Assembly (NCBI RefSeq): GCF_029846175.1
Contig: NZ_JARWAC010000011.1
Coordinates: 1 to 64,000 of the forward strand
From: Sphaerisporangium sp. TRM90804
Lineage (GTDB): Bacteria; Actinomycetota; Actinomycetes; Streptosporangiales; Streptosporangiaceae
Length of the DNA: 64,000 bases
Reading direction: 5' to 3'
This document shows positions 8,422 to 17,521 of this stretch, in pieces. The translations under genes were made by a program, and so were the position numbers. Each line of letters begins with the position of its first letter. Positions within the stretch are counted from its first letter, which is position 1. A model generated the notes under the pieces. It had not been told where the DNA came from. It saw nothing but the letters and a program-made list of their open reading frames with translations, and searched no databases.

Positions 8422-9422
8422 GCTGCTCCCTGGGAACGGATGGATCGCGCCAGCTCGTACAGGCCCGCGAGGTCGGCGCCGTCGGCCAGCAACGGCAGCT
8501 CGTAGCGCGGGGCGCCGGCCTCGGCCAGCGTCTCCTTCTCGCGTCGCTCCAGCCGCGTGCGCACGGCGTGCTCGGCGATCTCCTCGGCCAGGGAGTCGGC
8601 GATGGGGGACGCGTCGGCCGGGCCGTCGGCGAGGCCCGCCGCCTTGAGGCCGAGCGCCAGCTCGGCGGCGTCGAAGTCGCCGTCGGCGGCCGCGTCGAGC
8701 GCGGCCTCGGGCAACAGCTCCGGCCGCACCATGTTGACGAAGACGCCGCCGACCGGAAGCTGGGCGGCGCGCAGGCTCGTGATGCCGTCCAGCGTCTCCT
8801 GGACCGGCATCTCCTCCAGGAGTGTGACGAAGTGCACGGCCGTCTCCGGGGAGGCGACCACGCCGCGCACGAGGTCGGCGTGGTTGCGCACGGGGCCGAT
8901 GCGGGCCAGCCCGGCCACCTCGGAGGTGACGTTGAGGAACTTGGTGATGCGGCCGGTGGGCGGGGCGTCCATGACCACGGCGTCGTACACGCGCCTGCCT
9001 GCCTTGTCGCGGCGCCGCACGGCCTCGCTGGTCTTGCCGGTCACCAGCACGTCGCGCAGGCCCGGGGCGATGGTGGTCGCGAAGTCCATGACGCCGAGCT
9101 TGGTGAGGGCCTTGCCGGCCCGCTTCAGCCCGTAGAACATCTCGATGTACTCGAGCATGGCCTCTTCGGGGTCGATGGCGAGCGCGTGCAACTCACCGCC
9201 CCCGGGCGCGACGGCGATCCTGCGCTCCTCGTACGGCAGAGGCGGGATGTCGAAGACCTGGGCGATGCCCTGACGGCCCTCGACCTCCACGAGCAGCACC
9301 TTCCGGCCGCCCGCGGCCAGGGCCAGGGCGAGGGCGGCGGCCACCGTGGTCTTCCCGGTGCCGCCCTTGCCGGTGACGACGTGAAGTCGTACGCCGTCCC
9401 AATCGGTGTCACGAGCGCTCAC
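8418..9422 (-). CDS. ArsA-family ATPase (Rv3679-like)
   Basis: About 334 residues, first gene of the ArsA pair. Walker A GKGGTGKTT lies near residue 18, close to the N-terminus, and DAPPTGR near residue 143. The GTG start giving MSARDTDWDG was preferred; an in-frame TTG at 9440 would add six residues. No Shine-Dalgarno sequence is visible. Its stop overlaps the GTG start of the second ATPase. The pair is divergent from the DUF4177-RidA operon, the arrangement seen around Rv3678c-Rv3680. Family ATPases of this type use a Lys-containing deviant Walker A and often work as dimers. Confidence 0.9.
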   Translation of the reverse strand: MSARDTDWDGVRLHVVTGKGGTGKTTVAAALALALAAGGRKVLLVEVEGRQGIAQVFDIPPLPYEERRIAVAPGGGELHALAIDPEEAMLEYIEMFYGLKRAGKALTKLGVMDFATTIAPGLRDVLVTGKTSEAVRRRDKAGRRVYDAVVMDAPPTGRITKFLNVTSEVAGLARIGPVRNHADLVRGVVASPETAVHFVTLLEEMPVQETLDGITSLRAAQLPVGGVFVNMVRPELLPEAALDAAADGDFDAAELALGLKAAGLADGPADASPIADSLAEEIAEHAVRTRLERREKETLAEAGAPRYELPLLADGADLAGLYELARSIRSQGAA

Positions 9423-9570
9423 GCTTGGAAGGCTACCCAACGGTCACATCGCGATTCCCGGTGCCCGCCACCTTGGGCAACCCTTGGCGGCCGCGGTGGG
9501 GCGTCACGCAACGGGCGGGGCCGCAGGTGCCTGTGGGGCGGGGGTGCCGTCCGGAGGCGGTCCGTCCGTC

Positions 9571-9576
9571 TACAGT
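9571..9576 (+). promoter_or_regulatory. -10 element of the DUF4177-RidA operon
   Basis: TACAGT followed by 6 bases and the ATG at 9583: a leaderless arrangement. A -35 is not obvious. Confidence 0.5.
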
Positions 9577-9582
9577 TCCACC

Positions 9583-9738
9583 ATGAAGCGCTTCGAATAC
9601 GCCACCGTTCCTTTGCTGACCCACGCCACCAAGCAGATCCTCGACAACTGGGGCCAGGACGGCTGGGAGCTCGTCGCGGTCATCCCGGGCCCGAACCCCG
9701 AGCAGCTCGTCGCCTACATGAAGCGGGAGAAGGCATGA
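9583..9738 (+). CDS. DUF4177 small protein
   Basis: A 51-residue protein, MKRFEYATVPL through GWELVAVI to YMKREKA, matching the small DUF4177 family (a two-strand/helix fold of unknown role). In M. tuberculosis the equivalent Rv3678A precedes the RidA gene in the same way. Its stop codon overlaps the ATG of ridA (ATGA), so the two are co-translated. A TACAGT hexamer ends 6 bases before the start, which argues that the mRNA is leaderless. Confidence 0.85.
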   Translation: MKRFEYATVPLLTHATKQILDNWGQDGWELVAVIPGPNPEQLVAYMKREKA

Positions 9739-10205
9739 GCGTCCCCGTCACCCCCGAGGAGCGGCTCGCGCAGCTCGGCCTCACGCTGCCCGAGGTCGTC
9801 CCGCCGCTGGCGGCGTACGTGCCGGCCCTGCGCACGGGGAACCTCGTCTACACCTCCGGCCAGATCCCGTTCGTCGACGGCAAGCTGGAGGTCACCGGCA
9901 AGGTGGGCGGGGAGGTCGACCCCGACCAGGCCAAGGAGCTGGCGCGCGTCTGCGGGCTGAACGCGCTGGCGGCGGTCGCGGCCGCCGCGGGCGGGCTGTC
10001 GCAGATCGTGCGCATCGTGAAGGTGGTCGGGTTCGTGGCGAGCGTCCCGACGTTCACCGGCCAGGCGCAGGTCATCAACGGGGCCAGCGAGCTGCTCGGC
10101 GACGTCCTCGGGGACGCCGGCCGCCACGCGCGCAGCGCCATCGGCGTGCCGGTGCTGCCGATGGACGCCCCCGTCGAGGTCGAGCTCATCGCAGAGGTCC
10201 GCTGA
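9735..10205 (+). CDS. ridA: RidA family protein
   Basis: A 156-residue YjgF/YER057c/UK114 protein. RidA enzymes hydrolyse reactive enamines and imines released by PLP enzymes. Visible family features are the segment LVYTSGQIPFVDGKLEVTGK and the C-terminal MDAPVEVELIAEV; the long version with TPEERLAQLGLTLPEV at the N-terminus is the actinobacterial RidA subgroup. The canonical Arg that binds the substrate carboxylate is not evident in this subgroup, so enamine deaminase activity is uncertain. The start overlaps the stop of the DUF4177 gene, and a NUDIX and a metallo-beta-lactamase gene follow on the same strand. Confidence 0.88.
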   Translation: MSVPVTPEERLAQLGLTLPEVVPPLAAYVPALRTGNLVYTSGQIPFVDGKLEVTGKVGGEVDPDQAKELARVCGLNALAAVAAAAGGLSQIVRIVKVVGFVASVPTFTGQAQVINGASELLGDVLGDAGRHARSAIGVPVLPMDAPVEVELIAEVR

Positions 10206-10258
10206 TCCGTGACACCATGGTCCGGCCGAGCTAGCGCCGGCTGGACCGTGGAGGTTGC

Positions 10259-11104
10259 ATGAACGGCATCCCCCTGCCCGGGGAGCTCGGTGAACGCGCC
10301 CGCGCCATCATCGCCGGGGCCGTGACCCCCGTGCCCGCCAGGGACGCCGCCACGGTGGTGCTGCTGCGAGCCCCCGAGGGCGGCCGGGCAGGCGGCGTCG
10401 AGGTCTACATGATCAGGCGCAAGACGAGCATGGCGTTCGCGGCGGGCGCGTACGTCTTCCCGGGCGGCGGGGTCGACCGGCGGGACGCCGACCAGGCGGT
10501 CGCCTGGGCCGGCCCGGCCCCCGAGACGTGGGGCAGGATCTTCGGCGCCGACACCGACACCGCCCGGGGCCTGGTGTGCGCGGCGGTGCGCGAGACGTTC
10601 GAGGAGTCCGGCGTCCTGCTGGCCGGGCCCGGCGCCGAGACGGTCGTCGCCGACACCACCGCCGCCGACTGGGAGGCCGACCGCGAGGCGCTGATCGACC
10701 GCAGCCTGTCGCTGGCGGAGTTCCTGAACAAGCGGGGCCTGGTCCTGCGGTCCGACCTGTTACGGCCGTGGGCCCACTGGATCACGCCCGACGTCGAGCG
10801 CAGGAGGTTCGACACCAGGTTCTTCGTGGCGGCCCTGCCGCCCGGTCAGCGCACCCGCGACGTCGGCGGGGAGGCCGACCAGGTCGCGTGGCTGCGGCCG
10901 GAGGAGGCGCTCGGCCAGGCGGCGAAGAGGCAGATCTTCCTGATGCCCCCCACGTTCCGCACGCTGACCGAGATGGCGCAGTATGACGATGTGAGTGCCG
11001 TGCTGACCGGCCCCCGGGAGATCGTCACCTTCAAGCCCCGCATCGCCGAGGTGGACGGCGAGATGCGGCTGGTCATCCCCGACGAGGACTACCGGATGCC
11101 ATGA
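10259..11104 (+). CDS. NUDIX hydrolase
   Basis: A 281-residue NUDIX protein with a long insertion in the Nudix box, like mammalian NUDT19: FPGGGVDRRD (about 67-76), then AAVRETFEESGVLL (about 107-120) carrying the RE..EE.G metal-binding residues. Substrate is unknown; this subgroup often cleaves CoA esters. GGAGG lies 5-8 bases before the ATG. Its last codons overlap the start of the next gene (ATGA), so it is coupled to the metallo-beta-lactamase-fold protein. Confidence 0.87.
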   Translation: MNGIPLPGELGERARAIIAGAVTPVPARDAATVVLLRAPEGGRAGGVEVYMIRRKTSMAFAAGAYVFPGGGVDRRDADQAVAWAGPAPETWGRIFGADTDTARGLVCAAVRETFEESGVLLAGPGAETVVADTTAADWEADREALIDRSLSLAEFLNKRGLVLRSDLLRPWAHWITPDVERRRFDTRFFVAALPPGQRTRDVGGEADQVAWLRPEEALGQAAKRQIFLMPPTFRTLTEMAQYDDVSAVLTGPREIVTFKPRIAEVDGEMRLVIPDEDYRMP

Positions 11105-11898
11105 GCGGCCTTCGCATACCCATCGGCGGCCCGGACGGCTCGGGGACGACGTGCGCGGTCGCGCTGCTGGCGCCCAACCCGTCGGCGATGACGCTCGACG
11201 GCACCAACACCTGGGTGGTCGCCGAGCCCGGATCTTCCTCTGCGCTCGTGGTGGACCCCGGCCCCGACGACGAGGGCCACCTGCGGCGGGTGGCAGGCCA
11301 CCTGGCGGGCCGTGCGGTCGAGGCGATCCTGCTGACGCACGGGCACCCCGACCACAGCGCCGGCGCCAAGCGGTTCGCCGAGCTGGTCCGCGCGCCCGTG
11401 CGCGCGCTCGACCCGCGCCACGTGCTGGGCGAGGAGGGTTTGGCCGACGGCGACGTCGTGACCGCCGGCGGCGTGGAGGTCCGGGTGGTCGGCACGCCGG
11501 GCCACTCGTTCGACTCCCTGTGCTTCTGGCTGCCCGGCGACGCCGCCCTGCTCACCGGCGACACCGTCCTCGGCCGCGGCACCACGGTGATCGCCCCCGA
11601 CGGCGACCTGGCCGACTACCTGCGCAGCCTCGACCGTCTGCGGGCGAGCGCCGAGATCGTGCAGGCGCGTGCGCTGCTGCCGGGCCACGGCCCGGTGCTC
11701 GCCGACCCCGCCGGGGCGCTGGACGCCTACATCGCCCATCGCCGCGAGCGGCTCGACCAGATCAGGCGGGCCCGGCGCGACGGCGCCCGCGACCCCGCCG
11801 CGATCGTGGAGGCGGTCTACGAGGGCATCGCCGAGGAGCTGAAGCCGGCGGCCGAGATGTCGGTGCGCGCGCAGCTCGCCTACCTCGACTCGCTCTAG
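11101..11898 (+). CDS. metallo-beta-lactamase-fold hydrolase (LACTB2-like)
   Basis: A 265-residue MBL-fold protein with THGHPDHSAG (the HxHxDH zinc motif, about 79-88), GTPGHS, GDTVLG and LLPGHGP. The C-terminal 70 residues form the winged-helix region seen in LACTB2-like enzymes, some of which are endoribonucleases. It corresponds to Rv3677c. It starts inside the stop of the NUDIX gene and converges on crp with only 7 bases between the stops. Confidence 0.88.
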   Translation: MSGLRIPIGGPDGSGTTCAVALLAPNPSAMTLDGTNTWVVAEPGSSSALVVDPGPDDEGHLRRVAGHLAGRAVEAILLTHGHPDHSAGAKRFAELVRAPVRALDPRHVLGEEGLADGDVVTAGGVEVRVVGTPGHSFDSLCFWLPGDAALLTGDTVLGRGTTVIAPDGDLADYLRSLDRLRASAEIVQARALLPGHGPVLADPAGALDAYIAHRRERLDQIRRARRDGARDPAAIVEAVYEGIAEELKPAAEMSVRAQLAYLDSL

Positions 11899-11905
11899 CG
11901 GGGCG

Positions 11906-12586
11906 TCACCGGGAGCGTGCCTGCAGGCGGTCGGCGTCCATGATGACCACCGCCTTGGCCTCGATGCGCAGCCAGCCGCGCTGGGCGAAGTCGGCCAGCG
12001 CCTTGTTCACGGTCTCGCGTGAGGCGCCGACGTACTGGGCCAGCTCCTCCTGGGTGAGGTCGTGGTGGACGCGCAGGCCGTCTTCGGTGCGCTGCCCGAA
12101 GCGCTCGGCGAGGTCGAGCAGCGCCTTGCCCACGCGGCCGGGCACGTCGGTGAACACCAGGTCGGCCATGACGTCGTTGGTGCGGCGCAGCCGCTGGGCG
12201 AGCGCCCGCAGCAGGTGCAGGGCCACCTCGGGGCGGCCGGTCAGCCAGGGGCGCAGGTCGTCGTGGCCTAACCCGGCCAGGCGCACGTCGGTCAGCGCGA
12301 TGGCGCTGGCCGTGCGCGGCCGGGGGTCGAACAGCGACAGCTCGCCGAACATCTCGCCCGGCCCCAGCACGCTGAGCAGGTTCTCGCGGCCGTCCGGGGC
12401 GGTGCGGATCAGCTTGATCTTGCCGTCCAGGACGACGTACAGCCGGTCTCCGGTCTCGCCCTCGCTGAAGAGCGTCTGCCCCTTGTGGAGCTCCACCTCG
12501 GAGATCCCCGTGCGGAGCGCGGCGGCGCTCTCCCGGTCGAGCGCGGAGAACAACGGGGCCTTTCCCAGCACATCGTCGGTGTTCAC
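11906..12586 (-). CDS. crp: Crp/Fnr-family regulator (Crp)
   Basis: A 226-residue global regulator. The N-terminal cyclic-nucleotide domain contains GEMFGELSLFD and PRPRTASA, the Arg/Ser pair that holds the cAMP phosphate. The C-terminal winged helix has DLTQEELAQYVGASRETVNK as recognition region. The length and sequence type match Rv3676/GlxR-like Crp. The GTG start (MNTDDVLGKAPLF) follows GAGGAGG at a good distance; longer forms would run into non-coding sequence. Upstream, on the other strand, lies a decayed nth fragment; in mycobacteria an intact nth occupies that place. A possible Crp half-site at 12662 suggests autoregulation. Confidence 0.93.
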   Translation of the reverse strand: MNTDDVLGKAPLFSALDRESAAALRTGISEVELHKGQTLFSEGETGDRLYVVLDGKIKLIRTAPDGRENLLSVLGPGEMFGELSLFDPRPRTASAIALTDVRLAGLGHDDLRPWLTGRPEVALHLLRALAQRLRRTNDVMADLVFTDVPGRVGKALLDLAERFGQRTEDGLRVHHDLTQEELAQYVGASRETVNKALADFAQRGWLRIEAKAVVIMDADRLQARSR

Positions 12587-12661
12587 GGTGCCTCCTCGCT
12601 CAAGGGGTCGCACCCGAGCGACCCCGCGCCGCGCCTGGGGTTTGCGCTCGCTGCTCAATAT

Positions 12662-12677
12662 TGTGACGTACCGCACC
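12662..12677. promoter_or_regulatory. possible Crp-binding site upstream of crp
   Basis: TGTGA-CGTACC-GCACC compares with the Crp consensus TGTGA-N6-TCACA: the first half is perfect, the second matches at 3 of 5 bases. It is about 76 bases before the crp start. An autoregulatory site is plausible but not proven. Confidence 0.35.
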
Positions 12678-12796
12678 AAGCGGGTCCGAGGGAGCCCGGG
12701 CGTCCGCGTCAGCCTTGCTCCGTGCCCCGCGAAGCGGCCCCCGAGGAACCCGCCTCACTGCGGTCCGCCGGGCCTGGCGCATACCCGGAATCCTCG

Positions 12797-12982
12797 CGGG
12801 AAACCTACCGTGGCACCGGCCACGAGCCCGACTCCACCACCCCGCCGGAGCCGCTGGTCGCCACCATCCTCTCAGCGCAGTGTACGGACAAAAGGGGCAA
12901 TCTGGTTATTCCCGTACTTTTTACCAAAGCCGTAACTCCGGCTGACTATGCCGAAGCCGAACGGGAGGCCGCCCGCCCGGAA
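12797..12982 (+). pseudogene. decayed fragment of an endonuclease III (nth) gene
   Basis: Translation of this stretch gives RETYRGTGHEPD, then EPLVATILSAQCTDKRGN, VIPVLFTKAVTPADYAEAER. It aligns without gaps of consequence to residues 32-90 of the intact Nth encoded at 15916 ([49 protein letters not shown]). The helix-hairpin-helix, catalytic Lys/Asp and iron-sulfur cysteines are absent, and the sequence runs directly into the end of the CAP gene. Codons here (AAA, AAT, GTT, ATT, CTT, TTT) are far less G/C-biased at the third position than in neighbours, as expected for a relic. It is divergent from crp, the ancestral position of nth. Confidence 0.75.
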
Positions 12983-12988
12983 CCGGCG

Positions 12989-13771
12989 TCAGACGCAGCG
13001 TCCGAACATCTGGACGTAGGTCACGGCCGGCGTGGTGGACCCGGCGGCCGGGTCGGCGCTGCCCAGGGCGGCGCGGGTGTACAGCTCGGCGAAGGACGGG
13101 TTGAGAATGGCCTCACGGTGGGGCTTGCTCCCCATCCACCAGGTGACGGCCGCCCGGGGCGTGACCTGCGCGGCGCCCCACCCCACGTAGGCGTTCTCGG
13201 CGACCGAGTACGAGGTGCAGCGACGGCCGTAGCCCGCGGCCTGCGCCCGGCTCAGCGGGGTGGAGCCGGTCTCCGGGTTGACGTGCGGGTCGCACTGGGT
13301 GGCGTCATGCTTGGTGGGGCGGCAGTTCTTGCCCGGCGCCACGGCTCCCCACCAGCGCAGCCTGACGGCCTCGGCGGCGTGCCCGGCGGCGGCGGTGCCC
13401 AGGGTGGGCGGCCCTCCCTTGCCCAGAGTGAGGTACCTCTTCAGAGGCGACGCGCCGACCGCGGCGCGTTCGGCGTTGACGAGGCAGAGAACGGCCGGCT
13501 CGATGGCGAGCCGCTGCTTCATGTAGGCGGCGAGTCCCTGGGAGGTGGCGGGGAACGCCGTCCTGGGGCGGTAGACGGTGTCGATGTTCGCGCAGGTGCC
13601 GGCGCCCTTCAGCGGATCGGCCGCGGCGGCGGCCGGTGAGCCCTGCGACACGACGCCGGCCAGGCCGAGCAGCAGGGCCCCGGCCATCACGGCGGCGGCC
13701 CGCCGGGGGCGGGACATGGCGCCGTCGGTCAACGGCTGCCGGGAGTGACAGATCGGCGAACGGTGGCTCAT
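12989..13771 (-). CDS. secreted CAP/SCP-domain protein
   Basis: A 260-residue exported protein. A signal peptide (basic MSRPRR..., hydrophobic stretch, cleavage near AAAAA, about residue 52) precedes a bacterial CAP domain: LCLVNAERAAVG, AAGHAAEAVRL, AENAYVGWG, TPRAAVTWWMGSKPHREAIL and VTYVQMFG. Several Cys (CANI, CLVN, KNCRP, QCDP, RRCTS, GRCV) probably form disulfides. Function of bacterial CAP proteins is generally unknown. Start chosen at the ATG with GAGGAG seven bases upstream. It lies 126 bases after the Ser/Thr kinase gene on the same strand and could be co-transcribed with it. Confidence 0.85.
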   Translation of the reverse strand: MSHRSPICHSRQPLTDGAMSRPRRAAAVMAGALLLGLAGVVSQGSPAAAAADPLKGAGTCANIDTVYRPRTAFPATSQGLAAYMKQRLAIEPAVLCLVNAERAAVGASPLKRYLTLGKGGPPTLGTAAAGHAAEAVRLRWWGAVAPGKNCRPTKHDATQCDPHVNPETGSTPLSRAQAAGYGRRCTSYSVAENAYVGWGAAQVTPRAAVTWWMGSKPHREAILNPSFAELYTRAALGSADPAAGSTTPAVTYVQMFGRCV

Positions 13772-13897
13772 GGGAGGCTCCTCGTCTGGGTGTCCTCCAG
13801 TGATAGGCCTAGGGCCTTGCAAGCCGCCTGACGGTGCTTTGTCGACGCCTTGCATCCCCGCCGGTACACGTGCGGGCGCCTACGCGCCGGAGCGGGA

Positions 13898-15613
13898 TCA
13901 GCGAGCGCGGTGCACGGTGAAGTCGTCGAACGACACCGTCACGGCGCCGCCGTCCGACTCGGCCGACCGGATGGCCAGGCCGGCCTGGCTGGGCGGGCCG
14001 GCGGGCGGGGGGCTGCTGTCGGTGAGGTCGAGCCGCCGGTCGCCGTCCACCCACAGGGTGAGGCGGGTTCCGGTGCCCTCCGAGCGACATCCGGCCTGCA
14101 CGCGCAGCTTCTGCCCGGCGTCGATCCGCTGCCCGGCCTGGGCCGGGGCCGCGAGGTCCGTGGGGGTGCCCTGGGCGACGCGGATGATCCGGGCGCCGCC
14201 GTCGAGGCGAAGCAGGAACATGTACCCGTTGGGGACGTCCTCGTTCCAGCGGCAGAGAAGGCCGAACGCGCCGGTCTGGGAGGACACCTGACGGATCTCC
14301 GCCGTCGCGCCGACGATCACGTTCGTCCCGGAGTCCGACGGCGTGGCGGGCGTCTTGGCCGGCACGGGGGACAGCGCCACGCCGTTCGGATCGGCCGCGT
14401 CGGCGAGCATGGTGAAGACGCCGCGCTCGATCTCGTATCCGTGGGTGACGCGCTGGTCTCCCTGGCCGCCCGGAGTGAAGCGGTAGCCGTCCCAGGCGCC
14501 ACGCTCGCTGAAATCGTCCTGGAACAGCAGCGCGCCGGCCGCGCGGGCCGGCCCCGCGCCGCCCGTCACGTACTGCGTCACCAGGATCACGGCGGTGACC
14601 GCCAGCCCGGTCAGGGCGGTGGCCGCGCCGAGCAGCCACCGCCGCCGGGCCCCGCGCGTCTTGGTGCCGGCCCCGTCCGCTTCCGTGCCGCCTGCGCCCG
14701 TCTTCGTGGCCCCGTCCGTCGCGACACGCTCGGCGGGCGCCGAGGTTCCGGGGACGGCGAGATCCCTCGCCGGGCGGGTGTCCGTGACCTCGCCGCCCGC
14801 GACAGTCTGCGCCTCCTGGCCGGTGAGGTCACGCAGCAGGTCGAGAGCGGTGGGACGTTCGGAGGGGTCCTTGCGCAGGCAGGCGGCCAGGAACGGCAGG
14901 AGCTCGGCGGGCACTCCGGCCAGGTCGGGCTCGCCGGAGGAGACGGAGAGCAGCAGGGCGGGGATCGTCGCGCCGGAGAAGGCCAGGCGCCCGGTCGCGG
15001 CGAAGACCATCGTGCAGGCCCAGGAGAAGACGTCCGACTCGGTCCTCGGCGGCCGCCCCGCGAGCTGCTCGGGAGAGATGTACGCGGGGGTGCCGACCAC
15101 TCCTGAGGTGGTGGCGGCCTGGTCGAGCGGCCGGGCGATGCCGAAGTCGATGACCACGGGCCCCTCGGGCCCGAGCACGACGTTGCCCGGCTTGACGTCG
15201 CGGTGCACGATGCCCGCCCGGTGGATCGCGGCCAGCGCCGTCAGCGTGGTGACGGCCAGCCGCTGCAGGCCGCTCCCGGTGCGCGGCCCTTCGGCGGCGA
15301 CGGCCTCGGCCAGCGTGGGCCCGGGGATGTACTCGCTCACGACGTAGGGCCGGCCGTCGACCGTCCCAGCGTCGAGCACCCGGGCGGTGCAGAACGGGGC
15401 GACCCGGCGCGCGGTGTCCGCCTCGCGCAGGAACCGCCGTCGGCTCTCGGGATCGGCCGCCGCCCTGGCGTGCAGCACCTTGACGGCGACGCGCGCCCCC
15501 GACGGCGCCTGACCGAGGTAGACCACCCCCTGGCCGCCCTCGCCGAGCACGCCGCTCAGCCGGTAGTCGCCTATCTGCTCAGGCTCCCCCGGAAACAGGG
15601 AACGCGGGCGCAC
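13898..15613 (-). CDS. receptor-type Ser/Thr protein kinase with LamG/3-keto-disaccharide-hydrolase-like ectodomain
   Basis: A 571-residue Hanks-type kinase. Kinase domain about 15-265: [11 protein letters not shown] (24-34), Lys45 in [14 protein letters not shown] (137-144), DFGIA (156-160), [10 protein letters not shown] (174-183). A Thr/Gly/Ala-rich juxtamembrane region follows, then one membrane helix (about 326-348) and an extracellular domain (about 360-571) beginning [16 protein letters not shown] that resembles concanavalin/DUF1080-type sugar-binding folds. The GTG start follows AAGGGG and gives a kinase beginning a few residues before the domain. It is one of two genes inserted between crp and nth relative to mycobacteria. 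The ligand is unknown; a glycan is a reasonable guess. Confidence 0.88.
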   Translation of the reverse strand: MRPRSLFPGEPEQIGDYRLSGVLGEGGQGVVYLGQAPSGARVAVKVLHARAAADPESRRRFLREADTARRVAPFCTARVLDAGTVDGRPYVVSEYIPGPTLAEAVAAEGPRTGSGLQRLAVTTLTALAAIHRAGIVHRDVKPGNVVLGPEGPVVIDFGIARPLDQAATTSGVVGTPAYISPEQLAGRPPRTESDVFSWACTMVFAATGRLAFSGATIPALLLSVSSGEPDLAGVPAELLPFLAACLRKDPSERPTALDLLRDLTGQEAQTVAGGEVTDTRPARDLAVPGTSAPAERVATDGATKTGAGGTEADGAGTKTRGARRRWLLGAATALTGLAVTAVILVTQYVTGGAGPARAAGALLFQDDFSERGAWDGYRFTPGGQGDQRVTHGYEIERGVFTMLADAADPNGVALSPVPAKTPATPSDSGTNVIVGATAEIRQVSSQTGAFGLLCRWNEDVPNGYMFLLRLDGGARIIRVAQGTPTDLAAPAQAGQRIDAGQKLRVQAGCRSEGTGTRLTLWVDGDRRLDLTDSSPPPAGPPSQAGLAIRSAESDGGAVTVSFDDFTVHRAR

Positions 15614-15902
15614 GGCCCACCCCTTCGGTCGTCTCGGGTCTCCCGGTCGAAGAGCACCATAAGACCAGACCGCGCTCCCGGGGAAGGTTCTGTCGTCGTC
15701 AGCCGTGCGTGGCGTCGATCTCGGCTCGCAGGCGTCTCTGTTCGGCTTCGCCGAGGGAGGCGGCGGAACGCACATCCGGGGATGGAACCCAGATGCGAGA
15801 TGCTCGGACGACACGTCACCGGCTGCCCCCGCGAGGTCGCCGGTGGCGGGCGGCCGGAGTCCTTCCCGCGCTCTTCGCGGCCGGTCGAGGTTGGGCAGGC
15901 CG

Positions 15903-15908
15903 TACGCT
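15903..15908 (+). promoter_or_regulatory. possible -10 element of nth
   Basis: TACGCT ends 7 bases before the ATG at 15916, the spacing expected for a leaderless gene. Confidence 0.35.
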
Positions 15909-15915
15909 GGCGCGT

Positions 15916-16653
15916 ATGGCGATGCAGGTGACCCCGGGAAGGGCGAAGCGGTTTCGGAACGAGACGCGGATCGGGTTGGTGCGGCGGGCTCGCAAGATGA
16001 CGCGGATCTTGGCGGAGACCTATCCCGACGCGCACTGTGAGCTGGACTTCACCAACGCGTTCGAGTTGTTGATCGCCACGGTGATGTCGGCGCAGACGAC
16101 CGATGTGCGGGTGAACATGGTCACTCCACACCTGTTCGCCAAGTATCCGACTCCTGAGGATCTGGCGGCGGCCGACCCGGCAGACGTCGAGGAGATCATC
16201 AAGTCGACGGGGTTCTTCCGGGCGAAGACCAAGTCGATCATGGGGCTGTCGGCGGCGTTGCGCGACCGGTTCGGTGGCGAGGTGCCCGGGACGCTGGAGG
16301 AGATGGTCACGCTCCCGGGCGTGGGCAGGAAGACCGCCAACGTGGTGCTCGGCAACGCCTTCGACGTTCCCGGGATCACCGTGGACACCCACTTCCAGCG
16401 CCTGGTGCACCGGTTCGGGTGGACGGACGAGACCGACCCCGTCAAGATCGAGCACGCCGTCGGGGAGCTCATCCCCAAGAGCGGGTGGACGCTGCTGTCG
16501 CACTACCTGATCTGGCACGGCCGCCGCAGGTGCCATGCCCGCAAGCCGGCGTGCGGGGTGTGCCCGCTCGCCGCCCTGTGCCCGTCGTACGGCGAGGGCC
16601 CGACCGATCCGGCCGTGGCCGCCAAGCTCGTCCGCACGGGCCCGCCCTCCTGA
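15916..16653 (+). CDS. nth: endonuclease III (DNA glycosylase/AP lyase)
   Basis: A 245-residue base-excision repair enzyme acting on oxidised pyrimidines. The helix-hairpin-helix [12 protein letters not shown] carries catalytic Lys139; Asp157 is in VDTHFQR; the [4Fe-4S] ligands are Cys206, Cys213, Cys216 and Cys222 (C-x6-C-x2-C-x5-C). The start at 15916 gives the usual length. A longer frame upstream overlaps kinase-gene sequence on the other strand and is unlikely to be coding. A second, broken copy of the first third of this gene lies at 12797. NUDIX and marP follow on the same strand, as in mycobacteria. Confidence 0.94.
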   Translation: MAMQVTPGRAKRFRNETRIGLVRRARKMTRILAETYPDAHCELDFTNAFELLIATVMSAQTTDVRVNMVTPHLFAKYPTPEDLAAADPADVEEIIKSTGFFRAKTKSIMGLSAALRDRFGGEVPGTLEEMVTLPGVGRKTANVVLGNAFDVPGITVDTHFQRLVHRFGWTDETDPVKIEHAVGELIPKSGWTLLSHYLIWHGRRRCHARKPACGVCPLAALCPSYGEGPTDPAVAAKLVRTGPPS

Positions 16654-16747
16654 CACCGCGGTGGTCGTCCGCGTCCGGGGTGTAATCGGCCGCGCGGGCG
16701 GGAAGCAGCGGGACGCCCGCCGATGTTGCAGCCCCCAGGAGGTGTGC

Positions 16748-17395
16748 ATGACCGCTCCCGTACCCGGCTGGCTGAGCGACCTCGCGGCCAACGCCGCCGA
16801 TCACCCCGTGCCGAGCCTGCTGAGGCCGCCGGCGGACGGCGGGCGTGCCGCGGCGGTCCTGCTGCTCTTCGGCGAGTCGCCCCAGGGGCCCGACATCCTG
16901 CTCATCCAGCGCAGCGCCAAGGGGCGCAACCACGCCGGCCAGCCCGCGTTCCCCGGCGGCGGCGTCGACGCCGGGGACGGCGGCCCGGTGGGGGCGGCGC
17001 TGCGTGAGGCACAGGAGGAGACCGGCCTCGACCCCCGGGGCGTGCGCGTCGTCGGCACGCTGCCCGAGCTGTACGTCTGGCGCAGCCACAACCGGGTCAC
17101 CCCCGTCCTCGGCTGGTGGCACACGCCGAGCACCGTGCACGCGGCCTCGCCCGACGAGGTCGACGCGGTGGCGCGCGTGCCGATCGCCGAGCTGTGCGAC
17201 CCGGGCAACCGCCTGCTCCTGCGGTTTCCCGGCGGTTCGTCCTCCCCGGCGTTCCGGGTGCGCGGGATGCTCGTCTGGGGCTTCACCGCGGGCGTGCTCG
17301 ACGGCGTGCTCGCCGCCACGGGGTTCGGGACCTCCTGGGACGACGCCCCCGAGGAAGACCTTCCCCCGGACGTCATCCGGCTGGCCCGTCGCTGA
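16748..17395 (+). CDS. NUDIX hydrolase, CoA pyrophosphatase type
   Basis: A 215-residue NUDIX protein. The segment LLIQRSAKGRNHAGQPAFPG is the extra motif of CoA diphosphatases, and GGGVDAGDGGPVGAALREAQ followed by EETGL is the Nudix box with its metal-binding Glu residues. It probably cleaves CoA or acyl-CoA to 4'-phosphopantetheine and ADP. AGGAGG lies 7 bases before the ATG. It sits between nth and marP, matching Rv3672c; the thioredoxin-like Rv3673c of mycobacteria is not present here. Confidence 0.88.
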   Translation: MTAPVPGWLSDLAANAADHPVPSLLRPPADGGRAAAVLLLFGESPQGPDILLIQRSAKGRNHAGQPAFPGGGVDAGDGGPVGAALREAQEETGLDPRGVRVVGTLPELYVWRSHNRVTPVLGWWHTPSTVHAASPDEVDAVARVPIAELCDPGNRLLLRFPGGSSSPAFRVRGMLVWGFTAGVLDGVLAATGFGTSWDDAPEEDLPPDVIRLARR

Positions 17396-17521
17396 CCGGC
17401 CGGCGTTGCGGCAGGTAGAACCCCTGGCGGCCCCGCGGCGCCCCGCCGGCTCGCGGCCCCGCCGCGACGAGATGGCGCCAACGGGTGCACGCCCCGAGGC
17501 CGCGATGGATACCGTTGAAGC

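Noticed and set aside
7270-9422. Arsenic resistance operon.
   Set aside because: The ATPases are single-domain ArsA relatives in a conserved non-ars context; no arsB, arsC or arsR is present.
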